Assembly: GCF_014650495.1 (NCBI RefSeq)
Contig: NZ_BMVB01000003.1
Span: 62,001-126,000 of the forward strand
Direction of reading: 5' to 3'
Length of the DNA: 64,000 nt
Origin: Streptomyces cinnamoneus
Lineage (GTDB): Bacteria; Actinomycetota; Actinomycetes; Streptomycetales; Streptomycetaceae
In this document: positions 26,314-34,668 of the stretch, piece after piece
How positions within the stretch are numbered: the first letter of the stretch is position 1
How the letters are laid out: the number at the start of each line of letters is the position of its first letter
Notes under the pieces: model-generated
Databases searched by the model: none
What the model saw: the letters and a program-made list of their open reading frames with translations, nothing else
What the model was told of the DNA's origin: nothing
Made by a program: the position numbers and the translations under genes

Positions 26314-27254
26314 CTCTCGAATGGAAGACCGTCACCGTCGTCGGCGCCGGCACCATCGGCCTCGCGTGGGCCGCACTGTTCGCCTCGCACGGAATCGAGG
26401 TGACCGTCACCGATCCGCGCGAGGACCTGGACGAAGCCGTCGTCGACGCACTGCCGATGCTCGCCGTCGGACTGACCGGCGGCGATGCGGCCGAACTGCG
26501 CAGCCGAATCCGCGCCACTCACGACCTGGCCGAGGCCGTGGCCGGAGCGCGGCTCGTCCAGGAGAACGGCCCGGAGAACCTGGAGTTCAAGCAGCGGCTG
26601 TTCGCCGACATCGCCCGGCACGCCCCGGCCGACGCGGTGCTGGCCACCTCCAGCTCCGGGATCGTCGCTTCCCGGATCGCTGCCCGACTGCCGGACGGGG
26701 TCGCCGCGCGGCTGCTGGTCGCACATCCCTTCAACCCGCCGCACCTCGTGCCGCTCGTGGAGATCGTGCCGGGCGAGCGCACCGCGGAGGACGTCGTCGA
26801 GGCGGCCGTCGCCTTCTACCGGGCCCTGGGCAAGACACCCGTGCGGCTGCGCAAGGAGATCCCCGGATTCGCGGCGAACCGCCTGCAGAGCGCGGTGCTC
26901 CAGGAGGCGATCCACCTCGTTGTCAGCGGGGTGGTGGACGCCGGGGAGCTCGACACCGTGATGAAGGCGTCGCTGGGCGGCCGCTACGCGGCCGTCGGCC
27001 CCTTCGAGAGTTTCCACCTCGGCGGCGGCCCCGGCGGCATCCGCCACATGATGCGGCACCTGGGCCCCGGCCTCGCCGAGGGCTGGCTGCGCCTGGGCCG
27101 CCCGGAGCTGGACGACGACGCCGTCGCCACGATCGTCCGTCAGACCGAGGCCGCGTACGGACACGGTCCCGGGGCGTACCGGGAACGCGCCCTGCTCCGC
27201 GACCGCAAACGGCTCGCCCTGACCGCCGCGCTGCGCCGCGCCGACCACGGCTGA
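26310..27254 (+). CDS. 3-hydroxyacyl-CoA dehydrogenase family protein
   Basis: 314 aa. An NAD-binding Rossmann domain (VTVVGAGTIGLAWAALFASHG) precedes the HAD C-terminal domain. The catalytic His/Glu pair is H139 (VAHPFNPPH) and E151 (LVEIVPG); Ser/Asn contacts TSSSG and GFAANRLQ are present. The family includes 3-hydroxybutyryl-CoA, L-carnitine and L-gulonate dehydrogenases. In this operon it should oxidise the product of the hydratase. Start ATG overlaps the decarboxylase stop; the next gene follows after 22 bp with its own AAGGAG. Confidence 0.9.
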   Translation: MTLEWKTVTVVGAGTIGLAWAALFASHGIEVTVTDPREDLDEAVVDALPMLAVGLTGGDAAELRSRIRATHDLAEAVAGARLVQENGPENLEFKQRLFADIARHAPADAVLATSSSGIVASRIAARLPDGVAARLLVAHPFNPPHLVPLVEIVPGERTAEDVVEAAVAFYRALGKTPVRLRKEIPGFAANRLQSAVLQEAIHLVVSGVVDAGELDTVMKASLGGRYAAVGPFESFHLGGGPGGIRHMMRHLGPGLAEGWLRLGRPELDDDAVATIVRQTEAAYGHGPGAYRERALLRDRKRLALTAALRRADHG

Positions 27255-27276
27255 ATCTTTCACGAAGGAGTCATCG

Positions 27277-28461
27277 ATGCCCAAGCCCGCCAACGCCACC
27301 CCTGATTTCTTCGGCTTCGCCGATCTCCTCAGCGACGCCGAACGGGCCGAACTGGCCACCATTCGCGATTACCTGGAAAGCGAGATCAAGCCACTGACCC
27401 AGGACGCCTGGGACCGCGCGGAATTCCCCTTCGCGGTGATCGGCAAGATGGCCGAGCTCCGGCTGGCCGGATACACCTACCCCGAATTCGGCGACGGCCG
27501 CCCGCGCAGCGAGCTGTTCTCCGGCTTCCTCACCATGGAACTCAACCGCATCGACCCGTCGCTGGCGGTGTTCTGCGGGGTTCACACCGGTCTGGCGATG
27601 GGCAGCATCCACGGCGGCGGAAGCCCGGAGCAGCGCGAGCGCTGGCTGCCGGACATGGCTGCGATGAACAAGATCGGCGCATTCGCCCTGACCGAACCCG
27701 AGGGCGGCTCCGACGTCGCGGGCGGCATGCACACGACCGCCCGGCGCGAGGGAGACGGCTGGGTCCTCGACGGCGCCAAGCGGTGGATCGGCAACGGCAC
27801 CTTCGCCGATCTCGTCGTGGTCTGGGCGCGGGACGTCGCCGACGGCGACGTCAAGGGCTTCGTGGTGGAGAAGGGCACCCCTGGCTTCACCGCCACGAAG
27901 ATCGAGGGCAAGATCGCGCTGCGGACCGTGCAGAACGCCGACATCCTCCTCGACGGGGTGAGGGTCCCCGAGGCGAATCGCCTGCAGGGCATCGGCAGCT
28001 TCCGCGACACGGCCGCTGTCCTGGCGCACACGCGGGGCGGAGTGGCCTGGCAGGCGCTGGGGATCGCGGTGCGCGCCTACGAGCTGGCCCGTGAGTACGC
28101 CGTCACACGCGTGCAGTTCGGCAGGCCCATCGGCTCCTTCCAGCTGATCCAGGACCACCTGGTGAAGATGCTCGGCAACATCACCGCGATGTTCGGCATG
28201 GTCGTCCGTCTCAGCCAGCTGGTCGCCGCCGGCCGGGGAAGCGCCGAACGATCCGCGCTCGCCAAGGCGTTCACCACCGCCCGTATGCGCGAATGCGTCG
28301 CCTGGGCCCGTGAACTCTTCGGCGGAAACGGCATCGTCCTCGACTACGAGATCGCCAAGTTCTTTGCGGACGCCGAGGCCGTCTACTCGTTCGAAGGCTC
28401 CCGTGAGATGAACACCCTCATCGTCGGCAAGGCCGTCACCGGGCACAGCGCGTTCGTGTGA
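27277..28461 (+). CDS. Acyl-CoA dehydrogenase (glutaryl-CoA dehydrogenase-like)
   Basis: 394 aa, FAD-dependent. Signatures are IGAFALTEPEGGSDVAG, the C-terminal FAD segment ARELFGGNGIVLDYE, and the catalytic base E373 in YSFEGSREMN. Overall it is closest to glutaryl-CoA dehydrogenases (KGFVVEKGTPGFTATKIEGK, then the ending LIVGKAVTGHSAF). By eye, however, the position of Arg94, which holds the glutaryl carboxylate in the human enzyme, is Ala or Leu here, so the substrate may be a monocarboxylic acyl-CoA. GAAGGAG precedes the ATG. It is the last gene of the operon and supplies the 2-enoyl-CoA. Confidence 0.9.
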   Translation: MPKPANATPDFFGFADLLSDAERAELATIRDYLESEIKPLTQDAWDRAEFPFAVIGKMAELRLAGYTYPEFGDGRPRSELFSGFLTMELNRIDPSLAVFCGVHTGLAMGSIHGGGSPEQRERWLPDMAAMNKIGAFALTEPEGGSDVAGGMHTTARREGDGWVLDGAKRWIGNGTFADLVVVWARDVADGDVKGFVVEKGTPGFTATKIEGKIALRTVQNADILLDGVRVPEANRLQGIGSFRDTAAVLAHTRGGVAWQALGIAVRAYELAREYAVTRVQFGRPIGSFQLIQDHLVKMLGNITAMFGMVVRLSQLVAAGRGSAERSALAKAFTTARMRECVAWARELFGGNGIVLDYEIAKFFADAEAVYSFEGSREMNTLIVGKAVTGHSAFV

Positions 28462-28470
28462 CGAGCGGGC

Positions 28471-28491
28471 GGGGCGGGGTGGGGTGGGGTG
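28471..28491 (+). other. G-quadruplex motif after the CoA operon
   Basis: Four runs of four G separated by single bases (28471-28489), plus a further GG. One-nucleotide loops predict a very stable parallel quadruplex in the coding-strand DNA and in the mRNA. It starts 9 bp after the last stop of the operon, where no stem-loop terminator was found, so it may help to end or stabilise the transcript. Confidence 0.6.
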
Positions 28492-28624
28492 GCCGGTTCT
28501 GAATTGTGCGGATGAAGGTGCGTACAACCTCTTTGGGGTGTGGAGTGTCTGTCGAGGCACGGAGACAGCCGTCCCCGCGTACGTCCTCGACCGGCACCAT
28601 ACGACTCATCCACGGAGGAGATCA

Positions 28625-29095
28625 GTGAAGCGTGCTGTAGGTACCCGTGTTGCGGGAGCTGCGCTGCTCGCCGCTGCCACCACTGTCACCGGGCTGGTGG
28701 CAGGCACCGGGACGGCCGTCGCCGCTCCGGACCGCGCCGCCGCCACGTACAACAAGGAGTGCGGCACCGGATACACAAAGGTCAACGAGATCCCGATCCC
28801 GGACCGCGGGACGGTCTTCCTGACCTACAACGCGGCCACCGGCAAGAACTGCGTGGTCACCAAGCGGAACAGCTCGGCCGGCTCGCCGCTGTGGGTGGGC
28901 TCCTGGCTCCAGCGCAACCAGGAACTGAAGTCGAAGCAGGAGGAATACGGCCGCTTCACCTCGTACGCGGGGCCGGTCTACCTGGACGCCAAGGGCAAGT
29001 GCGTCGACTGGGGCGGTGAGATCGACGGCTACGTCGTGGCCCGCTACAAAACGAACTGCAGCACCCTGGCCCAGACCGGGCAGCAGACCCGCTGA
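28625..29095 (+). CDS. SapA-like spore-associated secreted protein
   Basis: 156 aa. The GTG at 28625 follows GGAGGAG and begins a signal peptide (KRAVGTRVAGAALLAAATT, cleavage after AVAA). The mature part has the SapA pattern: CGTGYTKVNEIPIPDRGTVF, then LTYNAATGKNCVV, YAGPVYLDAKGKCVDWGG. Four Cys residues could form two disulfides. Spore-associated protein A of S. coelicolor is found on aerial hyphae and spores; its function is unclear. This copy stands alone. Confidence 0.85.
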   Translation: MKRAVGTRVAGAALLAAATTVTGLVAGTGTAVAAPDRAAATYNKECGTGYTKVNEIPIPDRGTVFLTYNAATGKNCVVTKRNSSAGSPLWVGSWLQRNQELKSKQEEYGRFTSYAGPVYLDAKGKCVDWGGEIDGYVVARYKTNCSTLAQTGQQTR

Positions 29096-29248
29096 CCCGG
29101 AACCGCGGCGGCGGGCGGCGGGACGTACGGCCATGCCCCGCCCGGGGCGCCCGGAAAGCAGGAGTGTGCCGACCACCGCCTCCGCCGTGGACCGGTTCCA
29201 TGGGTGAAAGGGCCCTGCGCCCGACCCCGGCACATTCGGGGGGCATCA

Positions 29249-29519
29249 GCGGCGGGCGGCCGATGAGGCGTCGCAGTGCGGCGTGGGCGGGTGGACCCCA
29301 GGTGGGCTTGCCGCCGGGGCGGCCGTGGGCACCCGCCTCCCCGATGAGAATGCCACTGAGGGCGCGCAGCACCGCCCAGCCGCGGGCACGGCGCAGGGTC
29401 GCGGCGTCCGGGGCGGGCCGGTAGGCGTCGTAGAAGCGGTCGGCGGCGCCGTCCGGCAGCAGTATCCAAGGGGCGGCGAGATCGCAGGCCGGGTCGCCTG
29501 CACGCTTTACAGCGCCAAG
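29249..29519 (-). pseudogene. C-terminal fragment of an aminoglycoside-phosphotransferase-like gene
   Basis: The minus strand reads KRAGDPACDLAAPWILLPDG, then AYRPAPDAATLRRARGWAVL, the C-terminal helices that follow the metal-binding DFG-like motif in APH/choline-kinase-type phosphotransferases. The N-terminal lobe and the HGDxxxxN catalytic loop are missing. It is directly fused to a hydrolase fragment upstream, so a deletion has joined two dead genes. Confidence 0.6.
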
Positions 29520-29589
29520 GCGGGTGGAGGCGTCGATCTCGTCCGGCTCCGGCAGCACACCGACCAGAGTGGGCGGCTCGCCGGCCGCC

Positions 29590-29827
29590 TCCTCGCTGCG
29601 TCGGCGGCCGGCCACCGCGACCATCGTCGCGAAGGGCGCGTACCCGCCGGAGGAGCAGATACCGAGCACCCGATGCGCTCCGGGGCGACATCGTCGCGGG
29701 TGGTTAGGTAGGAGACGGCGTTGCGGAAGTCGTCCGCCCGCTGGAACGGGTTCTCCAGCCCGTGCGGCTCGCCCTCAAAGCGTGGCTGCGCCCACCTCGG
29801 TGCCGTCACCGTCGCAGCGGTCGTCAT
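29590..29827 (-). pseudogene. Alpha/beta-hydrolase fragment
   Basis: In one frame reads WAQPRFEGEPHGLENPFQRA, then AVSYLTTRDDVAPERIG. In another LGICSSGGYAPFATMVAVAG carries the nucleophile elbow (G-x-S-x-G type, CSSGGY). This is the middle of a dienelactone-hydrolase or DltE-like protein with one frameshift and no C-terminal part. It adjoins the phosphotransferase fragment. Confidence 0.6.
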
Positions 29828-29856
29828 CCGGCTCCGCACACGACCGACGGAGGGCG

Positions 29857-30012
29857 CTAGGCGAAGACGAAGGCGAGGATGAGCAGCACGACGAGAATGG
29901 CGAGCGTCTCCCACCGGGTCGCACGCCTGAGCGTATCCGGTGACGTGGGTCCGTCGGACCGCGAGGTCGATGGCTGACTGTAGGTGGCGTCATCAGATGT
30001 GTCGTCGCTCAT
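29857..30012 (-). CDS. 51-aa single-span membrane microprotein
   Basis: Reading from the ATG at 30010-30012 gives 51 codons ending in TAG. The first 30 residues are hydrophilic and rich in Ser, Asp and Thr (MSDDTSDDATYSQPSTSRS). Then come RRATRWE and one clear membrane helix (TLAILVVLLILAFVFA) that ends the protein. Arg/Trp at the membrane border favour an N-in topology. No good ribosome site is seen. Small Streptomyces proteins of this kind are common; the role is unknown. Confidence 0.5.
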   Translation of the reverse strand: MSDDTSDDATYSQPSTSRSDGPTSPDTLRRATRWETLAILVVLLILAFVFA

Positions 30013-30155
30013 CCCGACATGCTAACCACATCGCATCCGGGGCTCCCCTCCACGACCTCCAGGGCACCCTGTCGATCACCGTGGTGATCCGGCTCCGCCG
30101 ACGAGTCGGAGCCGGCCGTCGCACTCCCGCCGCCCGGTACTCCCCGGGGCGGGCG

Positions 30156-31010
30156 TCAGCGGAAGTCGTGGGCGTGGTCGCGCGCCCACTCCTCGAAGGT
30201 GCGGGCCGGACGCCCGGTGATGCGCTGGACCTCGTCGGTGATCAGCGGATCGGTACCGACCGAGGAACCGAAGTAGCCGATGAGTTGGAAGGCGGCTTCC
30301 TTCGGCAAGCCCCGGGCGACCAGCTCTTCGGCGGCCGTCTCCGGGGAGACCCTCTCGAAACGGACCTCGCGGCCGATGGCACGCCCGATCGCGGCCACCT
30401 GCCCGGCCAAGGTCACCGCCTGCGGACCGGTGACGTAGGGGGCCTTGCCGACGAGGTCACCGCTGCCGTCCAGCAGGGCACGGGTGGCCACGGCCGCCAG
30501 GTCGTCCTCGTGGACGGGCGCGGCGGCCGCCTCCGGGTACGGGCCGCGGACGACACCGGCGGCCCTGATCCCCTCGGCCCAGTCGAGTGCGTTGGTGGCG
30601 TACATCCCGCCGCGAACGAAGGTCCACTCCAGGCCGCTGGCACGAACCGCCTGTTCGGCTGCCACGTGCATGCGCGCGATGAAGTTCTCGTCGTCGGCGG
30701 GCGTGCCGGTCACCGACAACGAGGAGTTGAGAACGATACGACGCACACCTGCTTCGACCGCGGCGTCAATGACCTGGCCGACCGCCCCGCCACCGCCCGC
30801 CGCGAGGTTGAGGTAGAGCGCTTCGGCGCCTCTGAGGGCACGGTCGAAGGACCCGGAGCCGGTGAGGTCGGCTTGGACGACCTCGGCCTCGGCCGGCAGT
30901 CCGGCACTCTCGGGGTTGCGGCTCAGGGCACGTACCGAGGCGCCCTCCGCAAGGAGCTGACGGGTAAGGCTGCGTCCGATGTTGCCGGTCGCGCCGGTTA
31001 CTACGATCAC
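30156..31010 (-). CDS. NmrA/SDR-type NAD(P)-binding protein
   Basis: 284 aa. The GTG at 31008-31010 has CAGGAGG 8-10 bases upstream. It opens with IVVTGATGNIGRSLTRQLL (NAD(P)-binding TGxTGxxG) and contains VRRIVLNSSLSVTG. Catalytic Tyr-Lys of classic SDRs is absent, as expected for NmrA-like proteins. Role: NAD(P)H-dependent reduction or redox sensing, substrate unknown. It is related in fold to the gene at 455-1288, but the two are not close copies. It stands alone. Confidence 0.85.
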   Translation of the reverse strand: MIVVTGATGNIGRSLTRQLLAEGASVRALSRNPESAGLPAEAEVVQADLTGSGSFDRALRGAEALYLNLAAGGGGAVGQVIDAAVEAGVRRIVLNSSLSVTGTPADDENFIARMHVAAEQAVRASGLEWTFVRGGMYATNALDWAEGIRAAGVVRGPYPEAAAAPVHEDDLAAVATRALLDGSGDLVGKAPYVTGPQAVTLAGQVAAIGRAIGREVRFERVSPETAAEELVARGLPKEAAFQLIGYFGSSVGTDPLITDEVQRITGRPARTFEEWARDHAHDFR

Positions 31011-31386
31011 GGGAAAGCCCTCCTGAACAGGCCGGGACGTGCGCCGCGTAGGGCACGGGCCCTTGGCAGTGAACGGCTCCGGCCAACGGTAGTTGGCCGC
31101 ACATTCGAACAACGAATAAGCAACGCAGGTCATTCCAGCCGCCGAGCGAAAACAGACGGCAGGGGTTCAGGCGTGGGCTCAAGCGGCGGCCACCGAGCAG
31201 TGCGCCGGCTCACCGTGGGCGAGCGGCACTGGCCGCGTGGGCGCAGTCCGACGGCGTCCAGCGGCCCTGAGGGGCCGGTCGCATCCGTCGAAGCCCAGGG
31301 GGCCGTCCGCCACGCGACCCTCGTCGCCTGCGGCCGGCCCCCCGACCCTTCTCTTCCGGAATCAGCCGACGAAGCCCTGCTCAGCC
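31011..31386. other. Intergenic, nothing recognised
   Basis: About 375 bp between two minus-strand genes. An AT-richer stretch (31095-31145, containing TTCGAACAACGAATAAGC) probably holds the NmrA-type gene promoter. No hairpin was seen after the protease-lectin gene. Confidence 0.35.
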
Positions 31387-33609
31387 TCAGTCATGGAAGC
31401 CGGGGTTGGTCCACCGGGTCGGGTTGGCCTGGATGTCGTTCCACATCTCGGTCCACCACTGCCGGCCGCCCTTGCCCGTGATCGTGGTCAGCACACGGTC
31501 GCCGTCGGCGCCGAAGCCCTGCCGGCGCACCTCGTTGTTGATCTTCTGGATGATGCCCTCGCCCGCGGGGTGCTTGTGGGCGATGTAGTTGAGCAGGAAG
31601 GCGGTGGAGTCGTAGCCGCGGTTGTAGTCGGTGCCGCGGACCCGGTCGACGCCCGGCTTCTCCTTCACGTTGAAGACGTACTTGCGGTAGTAGTCCGCCT
31701 GGCCCTCGTTCAGCCACCCCCCGTTGGCGGCGTCCTGCACCTGGTGGGTGAGTTCATGGATGAGCGATCCGGTGTCGCCCGGGTTCTTCGTCACGTAGTC
31801 GGGGCGGAGGATGATCGACTTCTCGTTGTTGTACTGGGGCTTCGGGTTCGGGTCGAAGACGGCCGCGACGCCGGGGCTGCTGAAGCTGGGGTGCCCGGCG
31901 TCGAAGACGACGTTGATGCCGGGCTTCACCTCGTACGCGCCGCCGGTCATGAACTGCTTGATCTTCCCGTACTGGTCCTGGAGGAGACCTCTGCTCCTGT
32001 CGAACCAGGAGCGCAGGGCGTTCGGGTCGTAGCCGCCGGCGTTGACCATCTGCAGGGTGACGGGGACGGCAGGGGCCGGTGTGGTGGTGACCTTGTCGAG
32101 CTTCCACTGCTGGGAGTCGAGGCCGTCCGTGCCGCCGCAGGAGGCGACCGTCAGCGAGCCCTCGCCGTCGGGGGCACCCAGGCACTGGTCGCCCCGCTTG
32201 CTGCGGACCGTGTACCAGCCGGGGCGGCCGGGGGTGTCGCGGAACCGCCAGAGCTGGTTGTCGGAGCCGCCGTTGCCGTTCACCTGGTGCGACCAGGCGG
32301 TGCCGTTGGAGAAGTTGTAGTCGAGGACGCGGGCGTCGGAGCCGCTGAGGCCCTGCTGCTCGGTGTAGCGGCTCTCGATGAGGAAGTAGCCGTCGCCCCT
32401 GTCCCACAGGTGCCACTGCTGGTTCTGGCCACCGGTGTTGTGGTAGCCGTAGACCGGGGAGCCGCTCTCCTTGCGGTACGCGTAGAGGTCGGCCAGCTTG
32501 TTGTTCGCGTTGGTGAGGGTCGTGACCATGTCGTGGGCCGGGCCCTGTCCCTGTCCCTGCAGGGAGCGGAAAACGGTGTAGGCCGCGTCGCGCCAGACGG
32601 CGGCGGCCGCGTCCTCCCCGAGGCTGCCGGAGAAGTTGCCGATCTGTACGGGGCCGCTGTCGAGGGTGTCTCCGTTGACCAGCGGGCCGCCGCTCGCACC
32701 GCCGGAGAGGTCGCTGTCGCCGGAGCAGGGGCCGCCCTTGCCCAGGATCTGGGGCGGGTTGTCCGGACCCCAGTAGGGCTCCCTCACACAGGTGTGGAAC
32801 TGGTCGGACTTGGCGGGTATCCCCGCGATCACCACCCGGTTCGGCAGGGTGGAGAGGCCGAATTGGAAGCCGGAGGCACCGACCTTGTCCTGGACGTGGG
32901 TGCCGTCCTGGGCGTTGAGCGTCAGGAACGCGGTGTCGGAGGTCTGCGGGGCGTTGGTGAAGTCACCGACGACGCCGACGGAGCGGAAGGTCCACTTCCC
33001 GTTCGGGGCGTGCTCGGTGCCGTCGGCGTCCTTGGAGTAGCCCGGGGTGAACTCGAACGTCGCCTTGGGGTTGATCCGGCCCTGGTCGTCGTGGGGTATG
33101 CAATGCCGCGCGGTGGCGATGGTGTCCTTGCTGTCACTGTTGATCACATTGCCGGTGCACGAGCTGACCCACCAGGTGGCGGGGTTCTTCTCGTCGGGCC
33201 AGGCGATCCGGATGCGGCCGGTGCTGGCACGCAGCCAGTTCTCGCCCTGGGAGCCGGCCGCGAGCCGGCTCTTCCCCTTCTGCCGGGGCGCGGTGGCGGG
33301 TGCTTTCACGGTCCGCCCGGCTCCCGGCTCCTTCGCCTTCGGCTGCTCGGCCTTCGGCTTCCAGTCCTTCAGCTGCCCCTTGAACTCGCGGAGGGTTCCC
33401 TTCTTTTCCTGCTCGGTCCAGAAGGCACGCTGCTGGGCGTCGGTGGCCGTGGCCCGGGCGTGGACGCCGCCGTCCGCCGTGCCCGGCGTGGACACGGCGG
33501 GACCGGTGGCCGGGGTGGCGGCGTACGCCTGGACGGTGGGGAGAGCGGCGGCCAGACTCGCTGCGGCGAGCGTCATGGTGACGGCATGTCTGCGCAACGG
33601 ATGCTCCAT
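31387..33609 (-). CDS. Secreted trypsin-like / ricin lectin / HExxH metallopeptidase fusion
   Basis: 740 aa from the ATG at 33607-33609. Residues 1-31 are a signal peptide. After a Lys/Pro-rich linker comes a trypsin-like domain with H169 (IATARHC), D225 (SDTAFL) and S306 (GGASGGP), so the triad is complete. Residues about 365-505 form a ricin-type beta-trefoil (QNQQWHLW, NQLWRF, SQQWKLD). Residues about 515-740 form a zinc peptidase like plant basic secretory proteins, with HELTHQ (618-623) and GWLNEGQADYY. Two proteases joined by a carbohydrate- or wall-binding domain is unusual. It probably acts outside the cell on proteins or the cell wall. It stands alone. Confidence 0.88.
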   Translation of the reverse strand: MEHPLRRHAVTMTLAAASLAAALPTVQAYAATPATGPAVSTPGTADGGVHARATATDAQQRAFWTEQEKKGTLREFKGQLKDWKPKAEQPKAKEPGAGRTVKAPATAPRQKGKSRLAAGSQGENWLRASTGRIRIAWPDEKNPATWWVSSCTGNVINSDSKDTIATARHCIPHDDQGRINPKATFEFTPGYSKDADGTEHAPNGKWTFRSVGVVGDFTNAPQTSDTAFLTLNAQDGTHVQDKVGASGFQFGLSTLPNRVVIAGIPAKSDQFHTCVREPYWGPDNPPQILGKGGPCSGDSDLSGGASGGPLVNGDTLDSGPVQIGNFSGSLGEDAAAAVWRDAAYTVFRSLQGQGQGPAHDMVTTLTNANNKLADLYAYRKESGSPVYGYHNTGGQNQQWHLWDRGDGYFLIESRYTEQQGLSGSDARVLDYNFSNGTAWSHQVNGNGGSDNQLWRFRDTPGRPGWYTVRSKRGDQCLGAPDGEGSLTVASCGGTDGLDSQQWKLDKVTTTPAPAVPVTLQMVNAGGYDPNALRSWFDRSRGLLQDQYGKIKQFMTGGAYEVKPGINVVFDAGHPSFSSPGVAAVFDPNPKPQYNNEKSIILRPDYVTKNPGDTGSLIHELTHQVQDAANGGWLNEGQADYYRKYVFNVKEKPGVDRVRGTDYNRGYDSTAFLLNYIAHKHPAGEGIIQKINNEVRRQGFGADGDRVLTTITGKGGRQWWTEMWNDIQANPTRWTNPGFHD

Positions 33610-33849
33610 CCATCTACGGGTGCGGTTGGTGGTGCCCGGACCGTAGGCAGAGGGATTCACCGCTCGATCAACGGCCGATCAACGACCGGCCTCCGCACGG
33701 GGCGCGCGAGCAGCACGAACAGCACCGCCATCGTGGCGCTCCCGCGACCGGGGTCAGAGCCGGAGCCTCACGTCGCCGACGACACGTTCGCGGAGCAGGA
33801 GCGGGAGCAGGAGCAGGAGCGGGCCGTGAGCGGGGGCCGCCTGCCGACA

Positions 33850-33926
33850 CCACGCAGACCACGCAGACCACGCAGACCACGCAGACCACGCAGACCACGC
33901 AGACCACGCAGACCACGCAGACCACG
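33850..33926. repeat. 9-bp tandem repeat (CCACGCAGA), 8 copies
   Basis: Eight perfect copies at 33850-33921 plus CCACG. All six frames stay open through the array because 9 is a multiple of 3, which creates long false reading frames. The rest of 33610-34013, between two minus-strand genes, shows no gene. The array lies 240 bp upstream of the protease-lectin gene and its perfection suggests recent slippage. Confidence 0.9.
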
Positions 33927-34013
33927 AGCCTGCCGTAGGTACGGCACAGGCGCCTGCCGTCCAGGCGGCGGGTGAGTGTGTCCAGGCCGCCCACCGGGGG
34001 CCGCACACAGCCC

Positions 34014-34529
34014 TCAGTAGTACCCCTTCGCCCCGTCGAGCAGCTCCCTCACGATGTCCGCGTGCCCCGCGTGCCGTCCGGTCTCCTCGACGAGATGGAG
34101 GAGCATCCAGCGGAGGTTGGCCTTGCCGGAGCGGTAGTCGGGGTGCCGGCCGACATCGTCCAGGGAGGCCGCGGCCACAATCTCGTTGCTCCGGGTGCAC
34201 TGGGCCTCGTACTCCGCGAGCAGCTGCTTCAGCGCAATGCCGTCGGTGCGCCAGTCGGCGTCCTCGTCCGTCTCGTCAAAGGAGGGGTTCTGCGTCTTGT
34301 CGCCGCCCAGGAACAGCACCTCCAGCCAGGTGTGCTCGACCCACCGCATATGGCTGATGAGCCCGGCCATCGTCATCGTCGGCGAGGTCGGGATGACGGA
34401 GCGGTGCGCGTCCGCCTCGCTCAGGCCGTCGCATTTCCATCTCAGGATCTGACGTTGCAGATCCAGCCAGCCAATGAGCGCGGTGCGCTCGTCGGCCTGC
34501 AAGGGGGGACGTTCAAGTGAAGGTGCCAT
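34014..34529 (-). CDS. DinB-family (DUF664-like) protein
   Basis: 171 aa, a four-helix bundle of the DinB/DUF664 type. MAGLISHMRWVEHTWLEVLF supplies the first metal-ligand His, and MLLHLVEETGRHAGHADIVR supplies the pair of His typical of the family's last helix. Such proteins bind divalent metal and include mycothiol-dependent S-transferases. Streptomyces makes mycothiol, so thiol conjugation of a toxic compound is plausible. Start at 34529 was preferred over 34598 because homology begins there. It stands alone. Confidence 0.85.
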   Translation of the reverse strand: MAPSLERPPLQADERTALIGWLDLQRQILRWKCDGLSEADAHRSVIPTSPTMTMAGLISHMRWVEHTWLEVLFLGGDKTQNPSFDETDEDADWRTDGIALKQLLAEYEAQCTRSNEIVAAASLDDVGRHPDYRSGKANLRWMLLHLVEETGRHAGHADIVRELLDGAKGYY

Positions 34530-34668
34530 GCCTGCGGACGTTAGGGCGTCCGATCTCCGGCTGTCGCCTGATTTTCGGCTGCGCACGGCAAACGGCAAGG
34601 GGCTTCCCGCTCCACGGCTGAGCCGACGACGACCCGCCTCGAACCGTCACAGGATCCACCGGACAGAC

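Noticed and set aside
33850-33926. CRISPR-like array
   Set aside because: Units are 9 bp and directly adjacent without spacers, so this is a simple tandem repeat. No cas genes are present.
31237-33975. 912-codon plus-strand frame opposite the protease-lectin gene
   Set aside because: Val/Gly/Ala/Asp-rich antisense of the minus-strand gene, with no domain or start site; the opposite strand has complete protease and lectin motifs.
33668-34006. Minus-strand frame with a Val-Val-Cys repeat
   Set aside because: Produced by reading a 9-bp DNA repeat; it has no homology outside the array and no ribosome site.
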